Part shown: piece by piece, positions 37,861 through 48,857 of the stretch | Position numbering within the stretch: the stretch's first letter is position 1 | Layout: each line of letters starts with the position of its first letter | From: Melastoma dodecandrum | Taxonomy: Eukaryota > Streptophyta > Magnoliopsida > Myrtales > Melastomataceae | DNA length: 64,000 nt | Assembly: GCA_029817715.1 (NCBI GenBank) | Contig: JARUPY010000605.1 | Location: 2,170,001 to 2,234,000, forward strand | Direction: 5' to 3' | Notes under the pieces: model-generated | Database searches by the model: none | What the model was told of the DNA's origin: nothing | Seen by the model: only the letters and a program-made list of their open reading frames with translations | Position numbers and translations under genes: made by a program

Positions 37861-38540
37861 GTCATTTTGGACCATAATGTTGGTAAAACCCATTGGATTG
37901 ACGAAGAATTACGGATTAATCTGGTTAATAATCGAAGCATAATTGTGAAGTTCAATCGAAATGTTTCAGTCGAACTTTGACTAAGTCTTGGTCGCAAGAA
38001 AGGTTTCAATTGAAATTTGACTAAGTCTAGGTCGAAGGAAAGGTTTCAAGCAAACTTCTACTAAGTCCTTGTCGAAAGAAGGATTTTTAGTCGAAGTTCT
38101 AAGACTTAGCCAAATTTCAGTCGAAGTTCCAGACTTAACCAAATTTAAGTCAAAGTTTCAAACTTAACCAAATTTCAGTCGAAGTTTTAAACTTAGTCAA
38201 TATTCAATCAAAATTTCAGACTTAGCCAAGTGTAGTTAGTTTTAATAAAGCATGTGTAAAATGTGTCTAGATGTTGTGTTAGCGGTTACTGTTAGAATAG
38301 GATCAAGTGTTACTATAAATATGAATTTAGTCTCTTGAAATAAACATAAGACAATCATTCAAAAACCCCCGGGTTGCTTCTTATCTTCAAATAAAAGTAA
38401 GTGTTTTTGTTCATACGTTCATATTCTCATTATTTACATTTCTATTTATTTAAAAGTCTTAATAACCGTATTTCTTGAAATTTTAGTCTCCGTTATATCA
38501 TAACGTCGTGTTTGGTCCGCGGAAGCATAACTGGGGGTAA
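37861..38540. repeat. Inverted/tandem repeat array and solo-LTR-like sequence
   Basis: 37960-38230 is made of ~38-bp diverged units around AAATTTGACTAAGTC/GACTTAGCCAAATTT, in opposite orientations in the two halves. 38285-38400 has TATAAATA followed by AATAAA and a run leading to a TCTTCAAATAAAAG end. This is an arrangement expected of a promoter plus polyadenylation region in an LTR. No coding sequence was found. Confidence 0.35.
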
Positions 38541-38730
38541 GGATGGCTGCAAACGATGGCAGTGGCCTTCTCCCTTATTTAATTAAGATTGCGGTGTCCT
38601 CCTCCAGTTTGAAAAACATGGAAAGGGGGAAACATCAATACAAACATCATCGGAACACAACACACATTAACCTTGACAGACATCGGGAGACTTTTGGGAC
38701 CTGTAATTTAATTTTTTGTCGGGGTTAATT

Positions 38731-40041
38731 TCACTTGAGGAATTCGATCGCTCCCAATGCAGAAATCGCACGGGCAGCGACTCGAAACTCAGAGAAACCT
38801 GCCCCCTTGCACAGGCCTTGGAACTGCTTCTCCGTCCTCTCCTTCCCTCCCGGCTGAATGAGCATGGCGTTATCGAGCAGCGCGACGTACTTGGACGTGT
38901 TCGATTCCTCCGGTTCCTCCGGCATTATGAAGTCGATGATGACCACCTTGCCCTTTGGCGGCAGGGAGTCGTAGCAGTTCTTCAGGAACTTTATGCACGA
39001 CTCGTCGCTCCAGTTATGGCAGGTACCCTGCGTATCACCCGAAACGTGTCCTTTACATGATTCCGGAGATCTTGAAAAAACGGCCATGCCGGGTGGGACT
39101 TACCTTGATCAGAATGGCATCACCCCCCTTCGGGACGCTCACAAACATATCACCCCCAACATGCTCGATCCCTTATCACAAATCACGAGTACTCGGTCAG
39201 CCATAAAAAACCGGGACAACGAATGCCGTGATTATTTGAGATATACCCACCAGGATAAGCGGGTGCGTGCTCGATGACCTGAGGCAGGTCGAAATTGATG
39301 CCCTTGATAGAAGGGTACTTGGAGATAATGGCGTGGAGGGTAGCACCCTTGCCGCCTCCAACGTCGACCAGGGTCGTTATCCCTTCAAACCCGTCGTAGA
39401 CCTCGAGGATCTTCCTGGTCTGGATGGCGGAGAGGTCGGCCATGGCGTTGTTGAAGTACGTGTTGAGCTGGGGGTCTTCCTTCATGTACTGGAAGATGGA
39501 CTTACCATGAACCTTTTGGAACAAGTTCCCTCCCCCTGCAACTGCCTCGGTCACCCTCATCCTGTTTGTCGATCAAGATTATTCTCTGCGTTTATTGATC
39601 ACAAAACAAAGAATTAAGCCAGGATTGATCCTAGGCAGGAAGATACCAGACTTCCATGGTGGCGCGGTGCATCGCGAAGAGGGAGAGGGACGCGATGGAC
39701 CCGCCGTCCTCTCCCCTGCAGTAGTACCTCCCGGCAGGGGAGATCCCGTACCTCCGCTCGAGCCTCCCGTCCTCGACCTCAACCGTCTTGTGGCAGAGGA
39801 GGGAGTGGCTGGATAGGCAGCGCATAATCCGATCGAGGATATCGACGGTGTCGTCGCAGCGGGAGGGAAGGAGGGAGGCGACCTCGGAGGCGGAGAGGAA
39901 GGCGCCATCCCCCCTGGAAGAGATGATGCCGAAGAGGTCGGAGTGGATGGCGGCATGAAGGATGGCTGGGAAGACATGGTAGGAGGAGAAGAGGAGGGCC
40001 TTGAGGCAAGCGTCCTCGTCCTCCGACACACTGGGATTCAT
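38731..40041 (-). CDS. COMT-type O-methyltransferase 1, intact
   Basis: Four exons on the minus strand: 40041-39647, 39561-39251, 39171-39104 and 39027-38731; phases fit, 356 residues, the normal size. The N-terminal dimerisation domain ([20 protein letters not shown]) is followed by the SAM-binding Rossmann domain. Motif I is LVDVGGGKG, then [17 protein letters not shown] and [15 protein letters not shown]. The catalytic His lies in CHNWSDESC, and the partner acidic residue is in [10 protein letters not shown]. Such enzymes transfer methyl from S-adenosylmethionine to phenolic hydroxyls of lignin precursors, flavonoids or alkaloids in the cytosol; the substrate cannot be predicted. The stop follows AIEFLK. 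It is head-to-head with the next gene, 638 bp apart. Confidence 0.88.
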
Positions 40042-40679
40042 CCTTCCTTTCCTTCCAGATCGTGATTTACTCTTTTGCTCCGTTTGGATTACTTTCCCAA
40101 GGAGTAAACGGGTAAAATAGAGTAGGTGGAAAAAAATTATTAAAATAAATAATGTTGTTCGGATTTAAAAATTCAAAATTCGATTCACGATAGCTTTTTT
40201 TAATTATAAAAGATTCGATTTTTTATTTTGTTTTATAAATTTTTTATTTTCGATTAACGCTATTCCAGGACATAACTTCGAGTGTTTTTGAGAAAAAACC
40301 ATTTTCCAACGCAATCAGACAGAGCATTGATTGATTGGTTCCCTGTTTTTTTTTTTTACTATTTAAATATTTGGCAGTTGAGGACATTCATTTCTCGAGG
40401 AAGCATAAATTGTCTTGCTATAAGACATGATGTGGTTTTACTTTATATTTGGGCATCGTGGGTGGCAGGTCACGTCACCTTTTTCAATGTGAATTATTGG
40501 CTGTCACACCGACCAAACCCTTTGTTATTGAATGAAACGAAGATAGTGGCTGTCGTCGCTAAGCGTCCACTTTTCCTCTCCCTTGCAAGCTTTTAAAGTT
40601 TGTCGCATATTGCTCGGCCTTTCCTGACTACGACAGACTCTATTAAGGATAGGGACTCCAAGGGCGGAAAGTAGCAAAA
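40042..40679. promoter_or_regulatory. Shared upstream region of two divergent O-methyltransferase genes
   Basis: 638 bp separates the two ATGs. It is AT-rich in the middle (40130-40260). No ORF with similarity was found. It probably holds both promoters; no TATA box is placed with confidence. Confidence 0.5.
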
Positions 40680-42093
40680 ATGGCAGGTGTAGAACAAAGG
40701 CAAGTAGCTCCAGAGGATATCCCTGTGGGCGGATGGGACGACCACGCCTTGGTCGAGGCCATGATCTTCTCGAGCTCGCACGTGTTCCCAATGGTCCTCA
40801 ACGCGGCCGTCCAGCTTGAGCTCTTTGACATCATGGCAGACGCCGGACAGGGGGTTTTCCTTTCGGCTGCCGATATCGTATCTAAGCTGGGAACCGAGTA
40901 CCCCGAGGCGGCTACCCCCAGGATGGACAGGATGCTGAGGCTATTGGCCAGCCACTCGCTCCTGAAGTCGTCGACGAGGGGATTGTCCGACGGTAGGGTG
41001 GAGAGGCTCTACGGGTTGTCACCGGCTGCAATGTTCTTCGTGAAGAAGGGCAACGAGGGATCGTTGTCTTCTCTTACGGCCCTCTCTATGCACCCTGCTC
41101 CCCAAGAAGTCTGGTAAATTTCAGTTCGAGTTCATTCTTCCGGTCAGCGATAACGTCAGCACGTTATTCTCTCAACGAACATTAGGAAAATTTGCATTCT
41201 AACCAGAAGGATATAATACATGCCATTTGCGGAATGATTTTAGGTTACATTTTAAGGATGCAGTGGGGGAAGGCGGGACCCAATTCAAAAAGGTCCATGG
41301 TATGACCATCTTCGAGTACATGGGCGTCGATCCTGCATTCAATGACCTCTTCAACAACGCCATGGCTGCTCTCACCACAATTGCAATGAAGAGCATCCTC
41401 CGCGTCTACTCAGGGTTTGAGGGAATGGCATCGCTTGTCGACGTCGCCGGTGGTACCGGCAAGTGCCTCAACATGGTCATAACCAAGTATCCCGGCATTA
41501 AGGGCATCAACTTCGACCTGCCCCATGTCACGAAAACCGCTCCTTCTTACCAGGGTGATTATAAACCCTTCAGTCAGTTATGCTTCTCGAGCGCATTATA
41601 GGAGTAGATCAAGTAATACGGTCGTTCTCGTCTGGCATCGCGCAGGTATTGAGCATGTTGGTGGAAGCATGTTTTCGAGCATCCCCAGGGCCGATGCAAT
41701 CATGATTAAGGTAACTTAGTACGATTATCAAGGAACGACATTAGTTTCGAGCAATTATATAATCATTTGATCAATCAAAATTTCGAATGAATGAAGGATA
41801 CGTTGCACAACTGGGACGACGAGAGCTGCGTGAAGATCCTGAAGAACTGTTACGAGGCCCTGCCTGTGATGGGGAAAGTGATCGTGCTGGACATCGTGCT
41901 CCCAGAGGTCCCGGAGACCACAATGGAGTCGATGTATGCGTCCCACCTCGACAACACAATGCTAATGCAGCCTGGAGGACAGGAGAGGACCACTAATGAG
42001 TTTCGGGCCTTGTCCGAGGCTGCCGGGTTTACCAAATTCGAGGTTGTCTGCACTGCCTCCAAGCTCTGGGTTGTCATGGAGCTCCGCAAATGA
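40680..42093 (+). CDS. COMT-type O-methyltransferase 2, intact
   Basis: Four exons: 40680-41113, 41244-41554, 41646-41710 and 41797-42093; phases fit, 368 residues. Exons 2 and 4 have exactly the same lengths (311 and 297 bp) as in the divergent neighbour, which supports both models. Motifs: [20 protein letters not shown] (dimerisation), then LVDVAGGTG as motif I with Ala where Gly is usual, [31 protein letters not shown], catalytic His in LHNWDDESC, and [13 protein letters not shown]-dependent phenolic O-methylation is expected; the substrate is unknown. The extra 12 residues relative to the neighbour are mostly at the N-terminus ([20 protein letters not shown]). That segment is copied in the pseudogene at 42.9 kb, so this gene is the parent type of the broken copies. 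Confidence 0.9.
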
Positions 42094-42349
42094 GAGACCA
42101 AATTAGAAAACAAAAAATAATGAAACTCTACTGTCATCAGTATTTGAAATCAGCAGGCGTATGCTGATAATATAAAAACATCAAGTCATGTAATATTCAA
42201 GATTTGAAGGGGGTCTCAGAACATAAGAGGGCTCGGTAAGGACATGGTGTTATATTAGTTCTCGGTTCTCCTTACGACTTGGCGCGCTCCGCTCGATGAT
42301 TTGATAGCAAGTCATAAAATAATTCGACTGAACTAGTGTATCCTTAACA

Positions 42350-42565
42350 CCACTGGTGTAACTTTTTTTTTTTTTTTTACCTCCTGACTTCATCGCGATC
42401 GAGAGTGGGCATGCAAACCTATATCCAACTTGTTCTCATGCCTTGGCTCGATAAAGTTGACAGCTTCTTTCCGCTTGATCAGCTCAGCTTTGCATACGCA
42501 TACCACAAGTTCAGAAGGACGACAAATCCCAGCAAACCTGTTGTATCCAAGCATGTTCAATATAC
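42350..42565 (+). pseudogene. MUCI70-like gene fragment (exon 6)
   Basis: Translates to PWLDKVDSFFPLDQLSFAYA and YHKFRRT.NPSKP, matching DUF616 exon 6 of the gene at 24.9 kb (WFNEVDRFTPRDQLSFAYTY, HKLRRTNPGKP). It is preceded by the same ACCACTGGTGTAACT … TTCATCGCGATCG.GAGTGGGCATGCA leader as the fragment at 37.6 kb, here with a T-run inserted. An extra codon and loss of similarity after exon 6 show it is dead. Confidence 0.7.
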
Positions 42566-42859
42566 GGCATGTCTACTAGGTCTTTCCGAATTAACGATAC
42601 TATTGATGACGTTTCTGATCATGGTTGTCCCCTACCTTTTAATGGTGTGACAATGACTATAGTTTGGTGTTAGTTGCGGTAGATGGCGGAGTTGTTTATG
42701 GATGTTGTGTTTTTGTTTCAGTTTATGCGATTGATATAGCCAGAAGAATGTCAACTAATATAGCCCAACAAATGTGTTTGTTTCCAAGCCTCTTCTCTTC
42801 TATGAATCCTTCCGACTTGTTTGTTCACAACCAGCATATGAGGAGGTGACCGCCATCCC

Positions 42860-43211
42860 ATCTTGCAGCCGCCAAGTTCCCGAGGATATCCCTGTGGGCG
42901 GAAGGGATGACCAGGCCTTGGTCGATTCCATGATCTTCTCGATCTCAAATGTGTTCCAAATGGTCCTCAATACGGCCACCCAGCTCGAGCTCTTTGACAT
43001 CATGGCAGAGGCCGAACCGGAGGCTTTCCTTTCGGCTGCAAGATCGATGTACATGTCCTGCGTCGACAGCGCTATGCTGATGCTGCATGGAGGATAGGAG
43101 AGGACAGAGAACGAGTTCCGGGCTCTGTCTGAGGCCACTGGGTTCGCAACTTCAGAGTTGCCTGCACCGCCTCCAAGATTTGGGTTCTCATGGTGCTCCA
43201 AAAATGAGAGA
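42860..43211 (+). pseudogene. O-methyltransferase pseudogene A: exon 1 fused to exon 4
   Basis: 42873-43045 matches exon 1 of the intact plus-strand gene ([44 protein letters not shown]). At about 43045 it joins directly to exon 4 sequence (SMYMSCVDSAMLMLHGG), losing the rest of exon 1, exons 2 and 3 and the catalytic His. An in-frame TAG follows GG at 43095. The remainder of exon 4 ([16 protein letters not shown]) continues to about 43205. Confidence 0.8.
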
Positions 43212-43329
43212 CCAAATTAGAAAGCAAAACTCTGCTTTCATCAAATCACAAGTATTTGAGATCAGCACATATTTGTTGCCAATAAAAAAATAACGTCAAA
43301 TTCATGAAATATTCAAAATTTTGAGGAGT

Positions 43330-43740
43330 ACGAAAGCAAAGGGGACATTCCCATTGATCGTGTAACCCTGTCTAATAAGCTGGCAGCATTTGAAGGAATA
43401 TCCTTGGCGGCTATTGTGCAAGCCCCAGCCCAGCTCTCACTTACCCGCCTTTTGTTGCGCTCTCTCCATCTGTAGCATACCATCCCTCCAGTTAGTCTGA
43501 CAATGCTGCTCTCTCCTGCGATGCTGCACATGAGGCAACTCAAGTCCTCCCACGTGATTGGCCCAGATGGAGTAATCCGTCGATGTGCTTAGATGGAGCC
43601 CAGGCCAATCTAGCAAAGTTACTGTCGAGAAACAGAGATTGTCCTTGGTTTTGGGGAGTTCGTGCCTCCCACAAAATATGCCAGAAGACTCCGGTTCGCA
43701 GCCTCCCCTTCGTGAAGGAGAGCAACACGCTTTCCCTGGC
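43330..43740 (-). mobile_element. LINE C-terminal fragment (degenerate)
   Basis: On the minus strand, in shifting frames, the segment shows PKTKDNLCFSTVTLLDW, SCLMCSIAGESS and VCYRWRERNKRR. This order (KTKD..L, paired Cys, then W.ERN.R) is that of the zf-RVT tail after reverse transcriptase in plant L1-type LINEs. It abuts exon 1 of O-methyltransferase pseudogene B. Weak, pattern-based call. Confidence 0.4.
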
Positions 43741-44679
43741 ATACCATCCGGCACTGTCCTTTCATCCTGCTACCCAGAAAGTCTGGTAAAAAGTTTCCGA
43801 TAATGATTTGTCCGAGAGAATTCACATGATTCTATTACGAGAGCATGGTCGATATGAGTCAATGTTTCGGGTTTCTTGTTTTACTGCAAGTCAGGTCACT
43901 TCATTTCAAGGATGCAGCAATGGAAGGTGGGGGTTTCATTTCAAGGATGCAGCAATGGAAGGTGGGGGCTTCATTTCAAGGATGCAGTAATGGAAGGTGG
44001 GGGCCAGTTCAAGAAGGTTCGCGGCATGTCCATCTTCGAGTACATGGGAGTAGATTCAGTATTCACTGATATCTTCAACAATGCCATGGCCCTCGGCTCC
44101 ATCATCATGGACAAACTCCTTCCCATCTACACTGGTTTTGAGTGCCTCACGCCTCTCGTCAACGTTGGCAGCAGTACTGGCAAGTGACTCCATATGGCAA
44201 TGACCAAGTGCCATGGCATTAGGGGCATCAATCTTCGACCTGCCCATGCAATGGAAACCACCCCTTCTTACCCGGGTAGTCATGAACACCCTTAAAAATG
44301 TTAAGCACATGGATTAAAGGACCCAAACAAGTAATATGATCGTTCTCCGCGATATTGCCGCTTTGCGGTAATATGCTTTCGAGCATTCCATCCGCTGAAA
44401 CAATCATGATGAAGGTTAGTGAGTTGATTGGAGTGAGGACATTGGTTTTTGAACTATTTCTCTAAAAAAATCATGGTATGCAGTACACATTGCACAACTG
44501 GAGCGACGAGAACAACATCAAAATCTTGAAGAACTGCTACGAGGCCCTGCCAAGAACTACAAGGTAATCGCGAAAGGACTCGTGCTCACAGAGTCACCAG
44601 AGACCACCATGGAGTCAATATTATGCATCCTGCGTCAACGCTGCAACGCACTGGGCCGTCATGGAGCTCCGCAGGTTAG
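43700..44679 (+). pseudogene. O-methyltransferase pseudogene B
   Basis: Remains of all four exons: end of exon 1 (43700-43785, …HPATQKVW, donor TCTG|GTAAAA kept), exon 2 (~43895-44274, [17 protein letters not shown], then VNVGSSTGK followed by a stop where KCL is expected), exon 3 (~44360-44414, truncated) and exon 4 (~44484-44679, [20 protein letters not shown], then stops and deletions, ending AVMELRR). The start of exon 2 carries a 35-bp unit three times in tandem (43901-44005), which shifts the frame. It cannot make a normal enzyme. Confidence 0.85.
43901..44005 (+). repeat. 35-bp tandem triplication in pseudogene exon 2
   Basis: The unit TCATTTCAAGGATGCAGCAATGGAAGGTGGGGG plus two bases starts at 43901, 43936 and 43971. 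The copies differ at only a few positions, so the expansion is recent. Confidence 0.9.
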
Positions 44680-45187
44680 AGACCAAGCAAGAAAACGCTC
44701 CTCATGATTGTCGTCTCATTGTTGTGTTAATGAGCAAACGAAACAGCTAATAAGATCAACGTGTGCTGCCCCCATTGTCATGTGTTCACCTGCTCATTTA
44801 CAATCAGACATAAATGAACAACTAATTTCACATTCTTCCTGGTGTACATTAATCACAACAATCTATTATGACACAATTTATACAGAAACAAGAATCTGCC
44901 CTATAAATCAATTTGTGCACATAATGTTTCAATTCTCCTTTCAAACCATCTCGTATCTTTTATTTTGTTCGTTTCAGCATTGATGTATCCATCATGTTCT
45001 TCACTGGTACCAATAAAAACGGGATCCGGCAGCAAAAGCTATGCTTCACCTTGCTTCGGTAACATCTTCCAGCGACCAAGGGGCGTATTACTATATCCTA
45101 CTTCCCTCAATACAGAGAACAGAGGATGTAGCCTCTCACCCACATTAGCGTGTGGAAACCACCACTCACGAGCACACTGACAAATGA
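44680..45187. other. Intergenic, no gene seen
   Basis: Spans the broken O-methyltransferase copy and the stop of the minus-strand NIPA gene. It contains the NIPA 3' UTR. Confidence 0.4.
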
Positions 45188-48052
45188 TTATAAGTTCTCA
45201 GGACCTTTCAGTGGAATTCCTTCTTGATGGAATCCCATGTCCTCGGAATGTTTCGGGAGCCGAGCAGTTGGTGAAGACAAACCTGCAGGATGAAAAGTTT
45301 CATTAGTCTTTTCCCGGGTCGATTTTGTTGCTCTCATGGGATAACTAGAAGAACACACATTGAAATTGCACCACTTTGTGCCATCTGCAATTAGATATTG
45401 TCTTTCCTTCTTCGTTGGAGAGGGAACCAAAAGAGACAATGAGCTTACCATCAGTCATGTCTTTAGTCCTGTGAAGAAGAAAAGTGCCAGAGAGGATGGT
45501 CACAAACCCACACATCTCTGTGACTATCTGAGTTGGATTTTGCCGATCCCAATCCTGCCAAACCAAAAAAAAAAAATGTTCAGCTCTTTCTCTCAATGAA
45601 GCAGATTCCGCACAACATTTTTTGAAAATGGCGAAGACTGCATGTTTGGGGGACAAATCAACAGAGTTATCATCAGAGGTATACCTTGAACATGATGACA
45701 CTTGCCACAATGGTCAAAGAAGTAAACATGACGTAGTATATGGGAGATACCACGGCAGTGTTGAATGTGTCGAGGGCCTGCAGGATAAACAGTGTAACAC
45801 ATGAATTGAATTTTAACTCAAACATAACTGAATTTTTTACATTTATTTGCTGGTAAAAGTTGTACTCAGTCTACCAGAAAGAAGACATATCCCACAAATC
45901 GATACAATTAAGTATCATCCAGTGTGATGGCCTAATAGGACATTACCTTGTTCAAGTAGTTCATCTGAGTGAGCACACATGTTGCAACAACAAAGATAAA
46001 AACCCATGTCTGCGAGTAGTTGAACTGATTCATCCCTGAGAATGTTAATTTCAAGGCAATACCGAGGGCCTTGACACTCATGACCTGAAGGAGATAGCAA
46101 TGTTTATCTCTTACCACAGATTATATAAACTGCTGATGCTTAAAGGGAAAGGAACTCAGGACCTACCGATAGAGAGCCCACAAGTGAACATACGCCAATG
46201 TAGACCATTATGTGTGTCTGCCCGTACTCAGGGACATAATGGACAATGAGTATGAACACTGCCGTCATAACTACAGCCGCATAGAAAAGAAATCCTACAA
46301 CAGATAAAAAGCACGCCTTTGTTATTTCCAAGAATGATCTTAGAGCTATATACCTTTGGAAGAACTAACATGCATATCATCATCTGGATGTTCTGCACTC
46401 GGAGGTTTTGCATGAATTTCTGTACAAGGGTAAATACATCACCTGGCTCGGTTGCAAGATCCCAGACATCTGCTACAGACTCTATTTGACGCTCCTGAGG
46501 AGCATGCAGGACAATTGTTATTGAACCAACCACACAGAGGATACATCCAAGGATGCCAAAGATATGCAACTGCTCTTTCAATATTATATGAGCAAGTACA
46601 GCACTGCATGACAAAAAAAAGAAAAGAAAAGATGATCAATTCATTTGAAATCTAGATATTAGAGGGGAAATTGTCATATATAACTTCCACACTTGCCTTA
46701 TTATTATACTAAGAGCACCGAGGGGTGTGACAAGGATGGCTGGCGCAAAAGCATATGCAGCAAAGTTTGCAATTTCTCCCACAACCACTGACAATACGTG
46801 AATTCCAGGTTAGATAAAAAAAAACGGAAGCTTTTAAAAATAGTGGCAATTGAGCCAAACCTAAAAACCTTGAAAAACAACCAGAATTTCAATTATGCAG
46901 TACATGCTGTTATGTTATGGCTCACAGAAAATGCATATCCAAACCAGAACAGTATTCTCTCATTTGCATAAACACAATTACACTATTCTACTGCCACTTA
47001 CATAGGTCGAGAAATGCCACAAAAGGCACCAGCATTCTGAGTAGTAAGGCATAGCTAAAGAACATTTATATTTTTACATCTTCCATTTTAAACAATTTTC
47101 AAAAATATACAGCATCGCAGAAGTAAATTGATTTATCACAGAACTGATCAGAGAATCCAAAGAATGCTTACTTGTTATCATGCCGGTCCACCATAATGGC
47201 TCATAAAGGTAAGAGTAGCCACCAGCTCCTGCACTTTCAGGAAGAGTAGTCACTAACAATCAATTCTTCTAAAAATCTGATGAACTGATGCAACGTTTCT
47301 CATGCACAAGGGCTTTATAAATTGAAGAGCTATCAAGACTTCCTATTGTCAATCACTACGACTTCAAACCAGCTCTCTAACTCTAGGAGGAGGAACCTCC
47401 TGAAATCGCATCTGATCAGCCACGTAAAAGCCATATCTATTTAAGAAGGCGAAAGATCGATCAGAGATTCACCATCTCCATTCAAAGGATAAACCAAACC
47501 CAAAGAGGGAACAATCAAATAAATCGTGCTATACCACTCCCGATGAAATCATGCATAGCCAGCCAGACATTTTCCTAGTCTACGCTACTCTTGTACACAG
47601 ACTAGATCTAAGCTCCCAAGACTCTAACAATGCAATCTAGACAATTTAACTAAAAAATTAACCTTGCAGTTCAAGTTCCGATCTAAAAATTGAAATCAAA
47701 CCAACAAGCTAAACTATCAAAAACGCACTCGAGCCATCCCTGTTGATAATTACAGCCACCCAACAAACTCAGAAAAAGAATCGGGGTCAAACATGAGAAC
47801 GGCCACCTAACAGATGCAACAACAAGGCAAGGAAGAGAAAATCCCAAAAGAAACTTGCAATGCCAAAAAAAAAGGCCAGCAGGAAACATCTTCAATTCTT
47901 AAACTACCTGCTCTGACCCCAGAACTTCCGGCCTTCTTCAATCCCTTCTTCTTTACAATGAAACTAGCACCGATGAAGAAACTTGAGGACAAAGCCAACA
48001 CCAACCCCTTGATGTTATCCGAGGACATGCCCTTGTAAGAAATATCGTCCAT
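45188..48052 (-). CDS. NIPA-family magnesium transporter
   Basis: Nine exons on the minus strand: 48052-47908, 47228-47172, 46787-46697, 46603-46443, 46294-46167, 46084-45947, 45777-45685, 45554-45449 and 45282-45188; phases fit, 337 residues. NIPA (DUF803) signature stretches run in order: [160 protein letters not shown] and [18 protein letters not shown]. About nine membrane helices are expected. Animal NIPA proteins transport Mg2+; the plant role is inferred from homology. The third intron has a GC donor (AAG|GCAAGT), and only that donor keeps the frame to exon 4 (..SII IS AVLAH..). Confidence 0.93.
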
Positions 48053-48857
48053 GGCTGCTCCTTCCTCCAGAATGTCTGCCTAACTCTTACACATGTCATT
48101 ATCAACTACACAACCATCACATCAGCAATGCCCCCCTAACACGTCATCCACCACAAAAAGCAACCAAAGAATCAAACGAAGGAAAAGGACGACCAATTCC
48201 CGATAATGGTTGCCCGCTGCGATGCTCCGAAAGCGATAAAGACCGAATCTTTACGCCTTTCAGCAGATGGGCAAAACCCAAAAGAGTCAAAATCGCCGGA
48301 AAAATCGAAACTTGGATGCAGAGGAGAAGATTCGGGCAATTGGGCAAATCTGGGTTAAGATGTAGATCGAAGGGGAATTGGTTTTCTGTCTGATGGGAGG
48401 TGGGGGTCACTGTCGGGTCGGTGTAATTCAATTGAATTTGGATTAAGTTTAAATAAATCGCAATTGGGAAGATGGGGAAAAAGGAAAAGGGAAAGAATTG
48501 GAAGTCTTGCAGCTTGTTGATATTTGGAGGAATTGGGATTTGGGAGAGAGGATGGTTGGTTGGGCTGGAAAGGAGAAGAATGCGGGATTCTCTTCTCTCT
48601 GCTTTGGATCGGCGTGATTCCTTTAAACACCGACTCAATGAACTGTCCCAATTTTTATTATCTTACGGAAAAGTTGAAGTCTTTGTTAAGTCATTCACCG
48701 GCTTGAAAGTTGAAACTACGGTTATGGCCTTTCCTTTCCACCTAAATTACGGTCGTGTCCTCCCATCCGTTCGGACAAGGTTTTTGACATTGTCGGGCAA
48801 ACGGGTCTTTTTTGGGGGTGAGCTGAGAAGTGAGAAGCGACCGCTGGTCTTACTGAC
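48053..48857. promoter_or_regulatory. Shared upstream region of NIPA and PYG7-like genes
   Basis: 805 bp separates two divergently transcribed ATGs. It holds both leaders and promoters. Open frames here on either strand have no family resemblance. Confidence 0.45.
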
